From the NCBI GenBank assembly GCA_025457985.1, contig JALOTI010000057.1, positions 1 to 10,082 on the forward strand: a stretch of 10,082 nt of DNA. Reading direction: 5' to 3'. This DNA comes from Leptospira sp. Its GTDB lineage: Bacteria; Spirochaetota; Leptospiria; Leptospirales; Leptospiraceae. Under the pieces are notes generated by a model. That model saw only the letters and a program-made list of their open reading frames with translations, made no database searches and had not been told where the DNA came from. This document shows positions 1 through 7,931 of the stretch, one piece after another. Both the position numbers and the translations under genes were made by a program. Position 1 is the stretch's first letter. Every line of letters starts with the position of its first letter.

Positions 1-1263
1 TTATTCTTCAACTACCACCAAGATTGGAATTTGGCGGCCGCTTATTCATCTCGTTATCTGAAAGTCAACCCAGGCAATGAAGAGATGCAAAAGATCTACA
101 ACCGCGCGGTTGGCAATCGAGGAAATCCAAATGCAAATACTTCATACATTCCGCCTGCAAAACATGATACCAAGCCAGAAGTAAAAAAAGAAGAACAGGT
201 AAAAACAGAATCCGTAAAAAAAGTTCAAGAACCAAAGCCACAGGTTGTCAAGACAGATGAGGCGTACGAACAGGCTATCGCCGAGCAGCCGACTAACGAA
301 GATTTAAGATGGGATTATGTTCTTAATTTGTTTGAAGATAAAAAATATGAAAAGGCTGAATCGCAGCTAAATTATCTGATCGAAAGGTTTCCTGGCAGAA
401 CTAGGTACCATTACAAACTTGGTATCGTAAAACTTAGACAAGATGATCCAAAGTCAGCTATTGAGTCCTTTGAACGAGCCAAAAAGAACCCTTTTTCAAA
501 AGATACTAATGTATTTTTGTATTATGTATTTTTGAATGAAGGATTGGCTTACCAAAAATTGAATGATCTTTCAAAAGCAGAGTCGTCCTTTTTGGAGGCT
601 TATAAACAGCTTCCGAAAGATACCCCGCTCATTGCTCTTACAAGACTCAACCATCAAAAACCAAATTTCGAAGCTTGTGTGAGTTATGCGGATAGGGCAC
701 TTACAATCACTCAAGATTCCGCAGAAGTTCATATGTTTCGATTTATGTGTTTGTTCGAAATGAACAAACGATCTCAAAAATTTGAAACTAGTTATACAAA
801 GTACAGACAAGCAGTTGAAGCCAATACAGACAAGTCGAAGTTAGGTTTTGAAAAATTGAGCCCGGGTTATTTAAAGTTGGCAAGGAAACTTTTAGAAGAT
901 AACCTATGGGAAAAGGCAGACCTCTATTTTTCAAAACTGGAATCTGATCCAATAGTTAGTACAAGTAGAGAATATCTTTTCTACCGAGGAAAGAACTACT
1001 TTGTCGGAAAGAAATATGATGAATCCTTAACTTATTTACAAAAAATTGAAGGTAGCGCTGCTGCTTTCTATTTAATGGCACGGATCTATTCTAAAAAATT
1101 AGATATTGTAAAGGTTAAAGAAAATTTTAAAAAGGCGGCCGAGCTAAAGCCCGAGTATTGGACTATGGAAGTTTTGGAAAAGGACTTTAAAGAAGTTTGG
1201 AAGGACCCCAGCTTTCAAGAGTTTTTGTCAAAGAAGGGAGTAGACTCACCAAACTCCCCTTAG
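1..1263 (+). CDS. TPR-repeat protein, 5' end outside window
   Basis: The frame is open from the first base to the TAG at 1261-1263, so this is the C-terminal 420 residues of a longer protein. A TTG at position 31 falls inside a TPR-like helix pair that is already under way upstream (NYHQDWNLAAAYSSRYLKVN), so it is not a true start. After that helix pair comes a charged K/E/P/V linker, roughly codons 55-90 of the window. A run of further tetratricopeptide-like helices follows, for example YEKAESQLNYLIERFP, PKSAIESFERAKKNP and LSKAESSFLEAYKQLP, continuing almost to the C-terminus. TPR proteins are protein-interaction scaffolds; no catalytic motif is visible and the partner is unknown. Location cannot be judged because the N-terminus is missing. 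It converges with aroD, with 13 bp between their stops. The family call is firm; the function is unknown. Confidence 0.85.
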   Translation, partial: LFFNYHQDWNLAAAYSSRYLKVNPGNEEMQKIYNRAVGNRGNPNANTSYIPPAKHDTKPEVKKEEQVKTESVKKVQEPKPQVVKTDEAYEQAIAEQPTNEDLRWDYVLNLFEDKKYEKAESQLNYLIERFPGRTRYHYKLGIVKLRQDDPKSAIESFERAKKNPFSKDTNVFLYYVFLNEGLAYQKLNDLSKAESSFLEAYKQLPKDTPLIALTRLNHQKPNFEACVSYADRALTITQDSAEVHMFRFMCLFEMNKRSQKFETSYTKYRQAVEANTDKSKLGFEKLSPGYLKLARKLLEDNLWEKADLYFSKLESDPIVSTSREYLFYRGKNYFVGKKYDESLTYLQKIEGSAAAFYLMARIYSKKLDIVKVKENFKKAAELKPEYWTMEVLEKDFKEVWKDPSFQEFLSKKGVDSPNSP

Positions 1264-1276
1264 ACGGACTCACCAC

Positions 1277-1880
1277 CTACGATTCAGTCTTCTCCTCTTT
1301 CTCCTTCGATGAGCTCAAGTTAGTCTTAAAGAGATCGGGTCGTAGTTTCTTAAATGTCTCTACCGAGATTTGACCAGGAGCTTTAGGTTCCCCCAAAGTC
1401 ATATAAGTAAATGATGAATTGTATTTATCACCAAATACTTTCGATTTCTGATTTTTGGCTTGAGCAGGTTCTTCTAAAGAAGTCTCTCATTTCCTTTGCA
1501 TAAATGGATTTTTTAAAGGAATGATAAGAATAAATAATTCGAAAGTTTAGATTTTCGTAATTACGAAAGATTGTGTCTTCCCGGTTCAGTTCGATATCTA
1601 AGTAGTTTGAATTGTCGTTAAAATCTTTGAGAATTCCTTCTACATCTTCCGGGAATAATTTTACATAAGAGCGTACGCTACTGTCTTCAGCCCTTCGGTA
1701 CGTAAATAGAGCAGGTAAGCCAATTCCTTTTAACTTCTTTTTCATTTCCTTTTGGATATAATTTCTTGAAAATAAATCCAAACGAATTTCTAAAACATCC
1801 ACTTCTTTGGTATCTTTCTTTTGTAAGTGACGGAGATCATCTTCTCCGAGAGAGGCTATGATTTTGTATGATTCGGGCAT
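1277..1880 (-). pseudogene. aroD: Type I 3-dehydroquinate dehydratase, frameshifted with internal deletion
   Basis: AroD dehydrates 3-dehydroquinate to 3-dehydroshikimate in the shikimate pathway. The ATG at 1880 is preceded by AAGGAA (1885-1890), a better start than the TTG at 1898. The first frame has the family's N-terminal half: EIRLD (E31, R33), YLDIE (E97) and SYHSF (H120). It ends at a TGA (1428-1430) after 150 residues. Another frame then continues to TAG at 1277-1279 and carries the family C-terminus: SSFTYMTLGEPKAPGQIS, including the APGQ signature. The frames can be joined only near 1465-1486. In the joined protein the stretch between the active-site His and the SR-like position is about 27 residues, against about 70 in E. 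coli AroD. It has no KIA-type Schiff-base lysine segment and no MGxxGxxSR motif. A single out-of-frame deletion of about 130 nt would explain both defects. Last gene of the minus-strand cluster, 76 nt after kdsD. Confidence 0.7.
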
Positions 1881-1956
1881 AAAATTCCTTTTCTGCAAAG
1901 TATTTGTTTTTTAAATGATTGCTGCTCTGTCTTTGAGATGATCATCTTTTGGATTC

Positions 1957-2928
1957 CTATAGTCCTTTTTGAAGTAAGTCGTGAACAAGCACCATACCCA
2001 CATATGTTTTGTCTTTTGCACATACGGGAGCAACGGAAATAGGTCTCTCTCTAGATTCCATTTGTACCAAAACATCATAGGCCTTATCATCCGGAGAAAA
2101 CGCACTGGGATTTGGATTCATAAGCTCTTTTGCTGTTACATCAGGCGTGAGTGTTTTACTTGTTAGGTATTTTCGAATATCGTAGTCTGTGATAAGGCCA
2201 ATGAGTTTGGAATTTTCATCCACAACCCCTGTCGCACCGGCACCCTTACCCGTTATTTCCTTTAGGACTTCAGCGAGTTTTGCATCAGGACCAATCTTCG
2301 GATTTTCTTCTCCTTTGCGCATAACATCTGATAAATACAGAGAGAGTCTTTTGCCCAATCGACCAGCAGGATGATAAAGAGCAAAATCATCAGCTTTAAA
2401 GTTTTTTAACTCCATTAAAGTCACAGCAATTGCGTCGCCGAGAACGAGGGCAATCGTAGTGGAAGAAGTTGGAGCTAAATCCAATGGGCAGGCTTCCTTT
2501 AAAACAGGAGTAATTATAACTACATCAGAAAGTGCTGCTAATTTGGATTTTGGATTTGCTGTAATACCAACAATTTTGGCTCCAATTTTTTTTAAGGTTG
2601 GTAGGATGTAATTTAACTCTTCGGATTCGCCACTCTTTCCGATCGCAAGTACGACATCCTCTGGGCCAACAATTCCTGAATCTCCGTGGCTTGCATCAGT
2701 GGGGTGTAAAAAATATGCAGAAGTTCCAGTAGAGGATAAGGTATGCGAAATCTTTTTTGCAATATCACCGGACTTGCCGACGCCAGTTACGATAACTTTA
2801 CCCTTCGATCGTAATATCAGCTCAACACAATCCTTTACACTTGGGTCAAGATTTTCTCGAAAATGCACAAGAGAAGAAATTTCATCATCTAGTGCCTGTT
2901 TAATGAGCTTTATAATATCATGACTCAC
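1957..2928 (-). CDS. kdsD: D-arabinose-5-phosphate isomerase, KdsD/KpsF family
   Basis: Converts ribulose 5-phosphate to arabinose 5-phosphate, the first committed step towards Kdo for lipopolysaccharide; cytoplasmic. The GTG at 2928 is preferred over an in-frame TTG at 2943, because GGGAGG (2936-2941) sits 7 nt before the GTG. The protein is then 323 residues, normal for the family. An N-terminal SIS sugar-isomerase domain (about 35-195) shows GVGKSG (K52), the His-Gly-Asp of ASHGDSG (81-83), SGESEE, E145 and LYHPAGRLGK (H186). K52, E104, E145 and H186 match the spacing of the E. coli KdsD catalytic set K59/E111/E152/H193. Two CBS domains follow, starting near LSDVMRKGEE and AKELMNPNP. The GTG overlaps the stop of the upstream NusG-like gene as GTGA, so the two are probably translationally coupled. 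The older names KpsF and GutQ denote close paralogues; the LPS role is inferred from family. Confidence 0.93.
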   Translation of the reverse strand: MSHDIIKLIKQALDDEISSLVHFRENLDPSVKDCVELILRSKGKVIVTGVGKSGDIAKKISHTLSSTGTSAYFLHPTDASHGDSGIVGPEDVVLAIGKSGESEELNYILPTLKKIGAKIVGITANPKSKLAALSDVVIITPVLKEACPLDLAPTSSTTIALVLGDAIAVTLMELKNFKADDFALYHPAGRLGKRLSLYLSDVMRKGEENPKIGPDAKLAEVLKEITGKGAGATGVVDENSKLIGLITDYDIRKYLTSKTLTPDVTAKELMNPNPSAFSPDDKAYDVLVQMESRERPISVAPVCAKDKTYVGMVLVHDLLQKGL

Positions 2929-3461
2929 AAGAGTTCCTCCCAAGCAATATCTTCTATGTTTACGGTAATCTCTGAAACAACATCCATTGCTGCAAATCTC
3001 AAGAGTACATTTACTTTGTTTTTGCGATTCACGATCTCTAATGTATGTCCTTGGAAGGGACCGCGAATCACTTTTACAAATTTACCTTTTTGAATTGCTG
3101 AATCTCTTCCCACTACTAAACTCTCAGAATACTTTGCAATTTGGTGTTCCAAGATATCCAAATGCGATTGGCTAACTGTGGCTGGAACTCCCTTCAAAAA
3201 AACAAAATGATGGGCACCTGGCAATTGCAAAACTTTGACACGATCTTGCCAGAAAAGAATTTTTACAAATATGTACGATGGAAAGAGCGGAGTTTCAATC
3301 CACTTAAATCGATCTGTCCATTTTTTCCTTTCCTTCCGAAGTGGTAGGTAAGATTCAATCTTATACTTGCGAAAGAGGGATGAGAGTTTTTTTTCAGAGC
3401 GTGGATTTGTATAAAGTATATACCAATTTGGTTCTGTTTCAATGGGTTCAGTCTTTGACAT
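2925..3461 (-). CDS. NusG-family antiterminator paralogue (RfaH/UpxY/LoaP-like)
   Basis: A 178-residue NusG-type protein. The N-terminal NGN domain (about 12-110) opens with WYILYTNPRSEKK and contains ESYLPLRKERKKW and LFPSYIFV, the usual NGN core that binds RNA polymerase clamp helices. A C-terminal KOW segment (about 124-151) has the motif KGKFVKVIRGPFQGH. The housekeeping nusG normally sits between secE and rplK. This copy instead lies among envelope genes and is more divergent, fitting the specialised NusG paralogues (RfaH, UpxY, LoaP) that promote elongation through long envelope or polysaccharide operons. Its ATG at 3461 lies 14 nt inside the TonB-like gene and has only a weak upstream AGG. 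Its stop overlaps the kdsD GTG by 4 nt. NusG-family membership is clear; which operon it acts on is inference. Confidence 0.88.
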   Translation of the reverse strand: MSKTEPIETEPNWYILYTNPRSEKKLSSLFRKYKIESYLPLRKERKKWTDRFKWIETPLFPSYIFVKILFWQDRVKVLQLPGAHHFVFLKGVPATVSQSHLDILEHQIAKYSESLVVGRDSAIQKGKFVKVIRGPFQGHTLEIVNRKNKVNVLLRFAAMDVVSEITVNIEDIAWEELL

Positions 3462-3942
3462 CTAATCGAAACCTGATCGGTAAAATTATTTCCTTTCCCT
3501 TAGCTGAATCAAATTTCCATTCAGCTAACTGTCTCATGACTTGAGAGTCAAATACGGAATATCGACAGGGTTTGGTAACTACTACATTTTTTGGCGTACC
3601 GTTTTCGGCAACAGTTACTCTATAGTGGCAATCATCTTCGAGCCTTTGTTCGTAGGCGAGTGATGGATAACTCAGGCGGTTCTGAAATTCTGCAATTTCT
3701 TCCTGAAGAGTTTTTGTACCTTCTGTTCCTGCAGATTTGGACTCAAGAGATTGTGAATTCTCACCTTTCTTTCCCCTGGATACAAGAGAAACGGAGAGAA
3801 CAGATCCTGACTTCAGTTTCTGGACATTCGTTTCGGTGTCCCAAATTCCAAAAGAAATGAAAAAGATGGCAAAACCAAACGAGTGTATCAATGCTGAAAG
3901 AAGAATCGCCTTTCTCTGTGTAGAATCTTCGAATACTCTCAT
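3448..3942 (-). CDS. Short TonB-like energy-transducing protein
   Basis: A 164-residue protein with one N-terminal membrane segment (about 12-34) and a C-terminal TonB-type domain (about 90-164) containing SYPSLAYEQ, a GTPKNVVV strand and QLAEWKFD. Residues S16 and H20 in the membrane segment reproduce the SxxxH pattern of the E. coli TonB transmembrane helix, which contacts ExbB/ExbD. This suggests coupling to the proton motive force, with the C-terminal domain in the periplasm. The linker is only about 55 residues and lacks the usual proline-rich spacer. Two cysteines (C105, C126) flank the first strand pair and may form a disulfide. The ATG at 3942 is the first possible start after an in-frame stop. 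GAAAGGAG touches the ATG with no spacer, which is unusual. First gene of the minus-strand cluster. No ExbB/ExbD gene or receptor is nearby, so the cargo is unknown. Confidence 0.8.
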   Translation of the reverse strand: MRVFEDSTQRKAILLSALIHSFGFAIFFISFGIWDTETNVQKLKSGSVLSVSLVSRGKKGENSQSLESKSAGTEGTKTLQEEIAEFQNRLSYPSLAYEQRLEDDCHYRVTVAENGTPKNVVVTKPCRYSVFDSQVMRQLAEWKFDSAKGKEIILPIRFRLDVKD

Positions 3943-3965
3943 CTCCTTTCAGGGAAAAACTTTAT

Positions 3966-3985
3966 TGGAGAGAATGCAATCTCCA
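3966..3985. promoter_or_regulatory. Small hairpin in the aroC/tonB-like divergent gap
   Basis: The 59-bp gap between the divergent genes (3943-4001) contains TGGAGA (3966-3971) and its reverse complement TCTCCA (3980-3985) around an 8-nt loop. Both divergent promoters must lie in or near this gap, so a dyad here could be an operator. The stem is short and could be chance. A TATCTT hexamer at 3988-3993 is a possible -10 element for aroC. Confidence 0.25.
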
Positions 3986-4001
3986 TTTATCTTGTCCGTA
4001 T

Positions 4002-5138
4002 ATGCCTTCTAGTTGGGGAAAAATATTTAGAGTTTCAACCTATGGAGAGTCACATGGTACTTCCGTAGGTGTAGTTGTCGATGGAGTTCCCGCGGGACTC
4101 CCCTTTCCTGAGGAAGAGATCCAAAAAGATCTGACCCGACGTAGGCCAGGCCAAAATGATCTCACCACCCCTCGTGATGAAAAAGACCGAATGGTTGTAG
4201 AGTCGGGAGTCTTCCAAGGAAAAACCACAGGAAGCCCGATTCTAATGAAAGTAAACAACCAAAACACCATTGGTAGTGATTATGATGAAATGGCTCATGT
4301 GTTCCGACCTTCTCATGCAGATTATACCTATTCGGAAAAATATGGGCACAGGGCTCATGTTGGCGGAGGAAGGTCTTCCGTGCGCGAAACGATCGGTCGA
4401 GTTGCAGCTGCAGGTCTTGCTCGCGTTATTTTAGAGAGAGAGTTGGGGATCCAAACTGTTGGTTGGGTAGACTCGATTGGAAATATTGATTCCCAAATTG
4501 AAGAATTCGAATACCCGGAAAGCAGGGACTTCGTTGACCAATTCCCCACCCGATGTCCCAAAAAATCTTCAAATGACGAAATGGAAACTCTCATTCGTAA
4601 ACTTCGTGATGAAGGCGATTCTGTCGGTGGAGTTGTAAAGGTTGTGGTGCGAAATCTTCCGCCTGGACTTGGGGATCCCGTTTATGATAAGTTAGATGCA
4701 GATCTTGCAAAAGCAATTCTCTCTATTTCTGCTTGTAAGGGATTTGAAGTTGGCTCTGGGTTTTCGGGAACCCGACAAACTGGGAGCCAACACAATGATG
4801 AATTCTATATTGAAGATGGAACGGGTAAGGTCAAAACCAAAACCAATCGATCCGGCGGTATCCAAGGCGGAATTTCTAACGGTATGGATCTTGTCGTTAG
4901 GGCCGCATTCAAACCTACTTCAACTATCAAAAAAGAGCAGAAAACGGTGAATGACCAAAACGAGGAAACAATCTTAAAAGCTAAGGGCAGACATGATCCT
5001 TGTGTTCTACCAAGAGCGGTCCCCATTGTTGAAGCCGTAATCAACTTGGTGTTAGTGGATGCATATTTGTACCAACGTGCTCTCCAGCCAAAATGGTTTT
5101 TAAAATACGCAAACTTGAGTCAAATACCAGAGCAGTGA
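4002..5138 (+). CDS. aroC: Chorismate synthase
   Basis: Catalyses the last shikimate-pathway step, EPSP to chorismate, using reduced FMN; cytoplasmic. The 378-residue length is normal (about 350-390). Family signatures are present in order: TYGESHG (14-19, with catalytic H18), TRRRPGQND (45-53), the RPSHADYTY and [14 protein letters not shown] block (second catalytic His), [27 protein letters not shown] and [17 protein letters not shown]. The ATG at 4002 places [19 protein letters not shown] as expected for the family, so the start is secure. No Shine-Dalgarno-like sequence is visible in the preceding 30 nt, which is odd beside the strong sites of nearby genes. Divergent from the TonB-like gene and followed after 22 nt by the response regulator, probably on the same transcript. 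No truncation or missing motif is seen. Confidence 0.97.
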   Translation: MPSSWGKIFRVSTYGESHGTSVGVVVDGVPAGLPFPEEEIQKDLTRRRPGQNDLTTPRDEKDRMVVESGVFQGKTTGSPILMKVNNQNTIGSDYDEMAHVFRPSHADYTYSEKYGHRAHVGGGRSSVRETIGRVAAAGLARVILERELGIQTVGWVDSIGNIDSQIEEFEYPESRDFVDQFPTRCPKKSSNDEMETLIRKLRDEGDSVGGVVKVVVRNLPPGLGDPVYDKLDADLAKAILSISACKGFEVGSGFSGTRQTGSQHNDEFYIEDGTGKVKTKTNRSGGIQGGISNGMDLVVRAAFKPTSTIKKEQKTVNDQNEETILKAKGRHDPCVLPRAVPIVEAVINLVLVDAYLYQRALQPKWFLKYANLSQIPEQ

Positions 5139-5160
5139 ACAAACTTTAGAACCGAGTCCA

Positions 5161-5901
5161 ATGCAACTAATCAAAGTTTATCAGGTTCTACTTTTAGAGG
5201 ATGATGAAAGTTCTGCAAAATTACTCCTTCACACTTTAGAGCGTTATAATTTTAACGTGACACATGTTTCCGATGGTCAAGCGGGTTTGTCCAAACTTCG
5301 AAGCCATCATTTTGATTTGATCATTAGTGATGTAATGATGCCATACCTGGACGGTATTTCTTTTTTACAAAAGGCTAAGGAGCAGGTGGCGGGAACACCT
5401 GTTATCATGCTGACATCTGTCGGCGAAAAGGAATCGGTCGTCAGGGCAGCAAACCAAAACATAAGTGCCTATCTTTTAAAGCCTGTTGCGACTCAAACTC
5501 TTTTGGAAAAAATTGCCCAACTATTGAGTTTGAAGCCAGAAATGATCGTGGATAAAAAACAACATCCGTTAGAGGTCAAGATCTCGGAGACCTCCATTTC
5601 GCAGATGTTGATGGAAATTTCCGGTTGTCCTGGGAAAAAAGCAGCGGAAGAGATTTACTCAAAGTTTGCGCATACGCTCGCAGGGCGCGCTACTTTTTCA
5701 AACCTACGAATCCATTTGAAGACCGATTTCTTTTTAGAAGTATCCGCCCTCAAAATTTTGGATGACCTGGTCGCAAAAATTACCAAACATTCCCAGATTA
5801 GGTCACATTCCCTCTCTCTGGACTCAGATTTTTTCCGAGAAACTGTCTCCGATCTTACTCCTTTTCCCTTTCTTTCCGAGGTAAATATTATTTCAAAATG
5901 A
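5161..5901 (+). CDS. Response regulator with unrecognised C-terminal region
   Basis: Residues 7-122 form a complete receiver domain: acidic pocket E13-D14-D15, phosphoacceptor D57 in LIISDVMMPYLDG, switch residue T85 and K107 in LLKPVA. It should be phosphorylated by a histidine kinase; none is encoded here. Residues 125-246 do not match a winged-helix, LuxR-type, GGDEF or other common output domain that I recognise. The region looks mixed alpha/beta, with a central GCPGKKAAEEIYSKFAHTLAG stretch that looks helical and a Ser/Phe-rich tail. It might bind a protein or a ligand rather than DNA. The ATG at 5161 is 22 nt after aroC, with at best a weak GAG-containing ribosome binding site, so co-transcription with aroC is likely. 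A strong promoter for the next gene begins 4 nt after its stop. The receiver call is sure; the output is unknown. Confidence 0.88.
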   Translation: MQLIKVYQVLLLEDDESSAKLLLHTLERYNFNVTHVSDGQAGLSKLRSHHFDLIISDVMMPYLDGISFLQKAKEQVAGTPVIMLTSVGEKESVVRAANQNISAYLLKPVATQTLLEKIAQLLSLKPEMIVDKKQHPLEVKISETSISQMLMEISGCPGKKAAEEIYSKFAHTLAGRATFSNLRIHLKTDFFLEVSALKILDDLVAKITKHSQIRSHSLSLDSDFFRETVSDLTPFPFLSEVNIISK

Positions 5902-5905
5902 TGGT

Positions 5906-5933
5906 TTGACAAATTCGAATGACTAGGTCTAAT
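5906..5933 (+). promoter_or_regulatory. Sigma70-type promoter for nuoG-nuoI
   Basis: A consensus -35 TTGACA (5906-5911) is followed after 16 bp by TCTAAT (5928-5933), five of six matches to the -10 consensus. The predicted transcription start near 5940 lies at the edge of the AGGGGG ribosome binding site (5941-5946), giving a very short leader before the TTG start at 5956. Its place in the 54-bp gap after the response regulator fits a promoter for nuoG. Confidence 0.7.
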
Positions 5934-5955
5934 CTATCGTAGGGGGCCTTACTCT

Positions 5956-7404
5956 TTGGTTAAGATAAAGATAGACGGACTCGAATACGAAGTCGACGAA
6001 AAGAAAAACCTCATTGATGCTGCAAAGGATGTAGGAGTTGAAATTCCTTACTTTTGTTACCACCCAGCACTTTCCATCGTAGGAATGTGTCGGATGTGTT
6101 TGATAGAAATTGAAGGTGTCCCTCGACTGCAAGCTGCCTGCAACACTCCCGTCAAAGAAGGCATGGGAATTATAACTAAATCTGATCGTGTGAAAGAAGC
6201 TCGAGCAGGTACTATGGAATTTTTACTCGCAAATCACCCGTTAGATTGTCCCGTTTGCGACAAGGCTGGTGAGTGCAAATTACAGGACAATGCATTTGGT
6301 TCTGGAACAGGACATTCTCGTTTTGAGTTCGATAAAAGAAATGTTCCTCAAGAAGAGATCGGCACCAATTTGATTATAAATCACAATCGATGTATAGTTT
6401 GTTACCGTTGTGTTCGTTTTGAAGAAGAAAAAGTTGGAGAATCCAATTTAGGTTTGTTTGAGCGGGGAAACCATTCTCTCATAGGACTAGCATCATCAGA
6501 GCCCATCCAACACAACTACCAAGGTGCTCTGGCTGATATCTGTCCCGTTGGTGCCTTGTTAAACCATAAGACTTTATTCAAATCCCGCGTTTGGTGGTAC
6601 AAGTCACATAAATCAGTGTGTCATGGCTGTAGTACAGGTTGTAATGTGACAACCAATGTTCGAGACAATAAAATGTATCGATACATGGTTCGAGAAAATT
6701 ATGACCAGGGAATGTTTTTTCTCTGCGACAAGGGTCGCTTTGATTTAGATTGGATGAATGAAAATCGTCTGTTTGCGTATTTGGAAAAAGGTCAGACCTC
6801 AACATCGACTCAAGTGCTTCCCAAAATCGCAGAAAAAATGAGAACGGCAAAAGCAATTGCAGTAATTGGTGGAGCTTCAGAATCCAATGAAAACCTGAAT
6901 GGAATTTTATCTGCGATCAATTCCCTATCACAGGAATTAGGTGGCAAAAAAATTCATTTTGAATCCCGTGTGACAGATGCCCAGTATAAGGAAACAGAAC
7001 AGGTTGATTTTTTACTCACCAAGGATGAACACCCAAATACTAAAGGTGCAATCAATTTGGGTTTGGTGACTCCAATAGGAGTTGGTGGAATTCAGCAAGC
7101 AGTGAAGGCGGGCGAAATCGATTTAGTTTTGGTTATCAAAGAACAGATTCCAAGTGGTTTAGAGGCAAGCACGGTCGTTGTTCTAGACACAAATCTTACA
7201 GATTCAGCTAAACTCGCAGATTTTGCAGTGCCGATCCAGATTTTTGCAGAAGCTGCCGGTACGTTTACAAACAAAAATAACCTGACACAAAACTTTGAAC
7301 AGTCGATGACAGCACCAAAAGGTTTGTTATCCAGTGCTGATGCATTTGGAGCACTCCTCAAGGAATTGAGTAAAAAAGCGGAGGTGGCAATTGGGAACCG
7401 TTAA
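5956..7404 (+). CDS. nuoG: NADH-quinone oxidoreductase subunit G, compact form
   Basis: Complex I peripheral-arm subunit that relays electrons from NuoF/E towards NuoB through iron-sulfur clusters; cytoplasmic face. Visible ligands are: [2Fe-2S] C34, C45, C48, C62; His-ligated [4Fe-4S] H94, C98, C101, C107 ([14 protein letters not shown]); a second [4Fe-4S] C146, C149, C152 with C196 (ICPVGAL); and the extra N7-type cluster C222, C225, C229, C257 at the head of the molybdopterin-like domain. At 482 residues it is much shorter than E. coli NuoG (about 900) or Thermus Nqo3 (about 780). The C-terminus still has the domain's closing element ([17 protein letters not shown]), so the loss lies in the middle of that domain and the end is intact. 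The TTG start at 5956 is chosen because AGGGGG lies 9 nt before it and no ATG or GTG fits upstream. It overlaps nuoI by 14 nt. Confidence 0.95.
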   Translation: MVKIKIDGLEYEVDEKKNLIDAAKDVGVEIPYFCYHPALSIVGMCRMCLIEIEGVPRLQAACNTPVKEGMGIITKSDRVKEARAGTMEFLLANHPLDCPVCDKAGECKLQDNAFGSGTGHSRFEFDKRNVPQEEIGTNLIINHNRCIVCYRCVRFEEEKVGESNLGLFERGNHSLIGLASSEPIQHNYQGALADICPVGALLNHKTLFKSRVWWYKSHKSVCHGCSTGCNVTTNVRDNKMYRYMVRENYDQGMFFLCDKGRFDLDWMNENRLFAYLEKGQTSTSTQVLPKIAEKMRTAKAIAVIGGASESNENLNGILSAINSLSQELGGKKIHFESRVTDAQYKETEQVDFLLTKDEHPNTKGAINLGLVTPIGVGGIQQAVKAGEIDLVLVIKEQIPSGLEASTVVVLDTNLTDSAKLADFAVPIQIFAEAAGTFTNKNNLTQNFEQSMTAPKGLLSSADAFGALLKELSKKAEVAIGNR

Positions 7405-7918
7405 TGTTGTAAACGTAGCTAAGCGACACCAATTCACCTGGTATGAAAAGTTTTATTTTTGGTCGATTGGAAAGGGACTTTGGATAACACTCAAACACTT
7501 TGTAAAAGTTGCGTTTTTCAATAAACAAGTCACAATCGAGTATCCAGATAAAAAGCGAATGTATTCGACTCGCTTTCGAGGAATGCATTCCATGAAACGG
7601 GACGAACTAGGTCGGGAACGTTGCACCGCTTGTTTTTGCTGTATGTGGATTTGTCCTGCCAACGCGATTCATATTGAGGCAGAAGAGGTTTCTGGAGAAA
7701 GGCAACACCTTCATCCAGAAGACAAATATGCAAAAAAATTTGAAATCAACCTCTTGAGGTGCATTTTCTGTGGACTTTGTGAAGAAGCCTGTCCCAAAGG
7801 TGCGATCTACCTAGATGGTACTGGGGAAATGGCAGCCGATAATCGAGATGACTTGATTCTTACCAAAGAACGGATGATGGAAAAAGTAGGCGGCCCTATC
7901 CTTGGCCAAAGAAATTAA
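7391..7918 (+). CDS. nuoI: NADH-quinone oxidoreductase subunit I
   Basis: Complex I subunit carrying the two [4Fe-4S] clusters (N6a, N6b) that pass electrons on to NuoB. Both ferredoxin motifs are intact: C78, C81, C84, C88-Pro and C124, C127, C130, C134-Pro. An additional cysteine, C83, sits inside the first motif. The 175-residue length is normal. An N-terminal amphipathic/aromatic stretch ([19 protein letters not shown], about 21-39) fits membrane-surface attachment. The TTG at 7391 has a strong GGAGG (7380-7384) six bases upstream, inside nuoG, so the genes overlap by 14 nt and are probably translationally coupled. In the usual nuo order nuoH lies between G and I; it is absent here, and a terminator ends the unit after nuoI. 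Confidence 0.95.
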   Translation: MGTVNVVNVAKRHQFTWYEKFYFWSIGKGLWITLKHFVKVAFFNKQVTIEYPDKKRMYSTRFRGMHSMKRDELGRERCTACFCCMWICPANAIHIEAEEVSGERQHLHPEDKYAKKFEINLLRCIFCGLCEEACPKGAIYLDGTGEMAADNRDDLILTKERMMEKVGGPILGQRN

Positions 7919-7931
7919 GCCAATTGATACC

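Noticed and set aside
31..33. TTG as the start of the TPR protein
   Set aside because: The frame is open to base 1 and the upstream codons continue the same TPR-like helix, so the gene starts outside the window.
1264..1290. Possible shared terminator between the convergent TPR and aroD genes
   Set aside because: Only short imperfect pairings (GACT/AGTC) are present and no run of T or A of useful length follows.
1911..2105. Small minus-strand reading frame overlapping the end of kdsD
   Set aside because: It lies mostly inside kdsD in another frame, has no family features and no ribosome binding site of note.
3737..4012. Plus-strand reading frame spanning the TonB-like gene and the divergent gap
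   Set aside because: It is antisense to a gene with clear TonB features, overlaps the aroC start and has a composition typical of a chance frame.
4040..5044. Long antisense reading frames inside aroC
   Set aside because: They mirror the codon structure of a highly conserved gene and show no protein-family signal.
7358..7588. Minus-strand frame across the nuoG/nuoI junction
   Set aside because: It is antisense to two confidently identified overlapping genes and encodes nothing recognisable.
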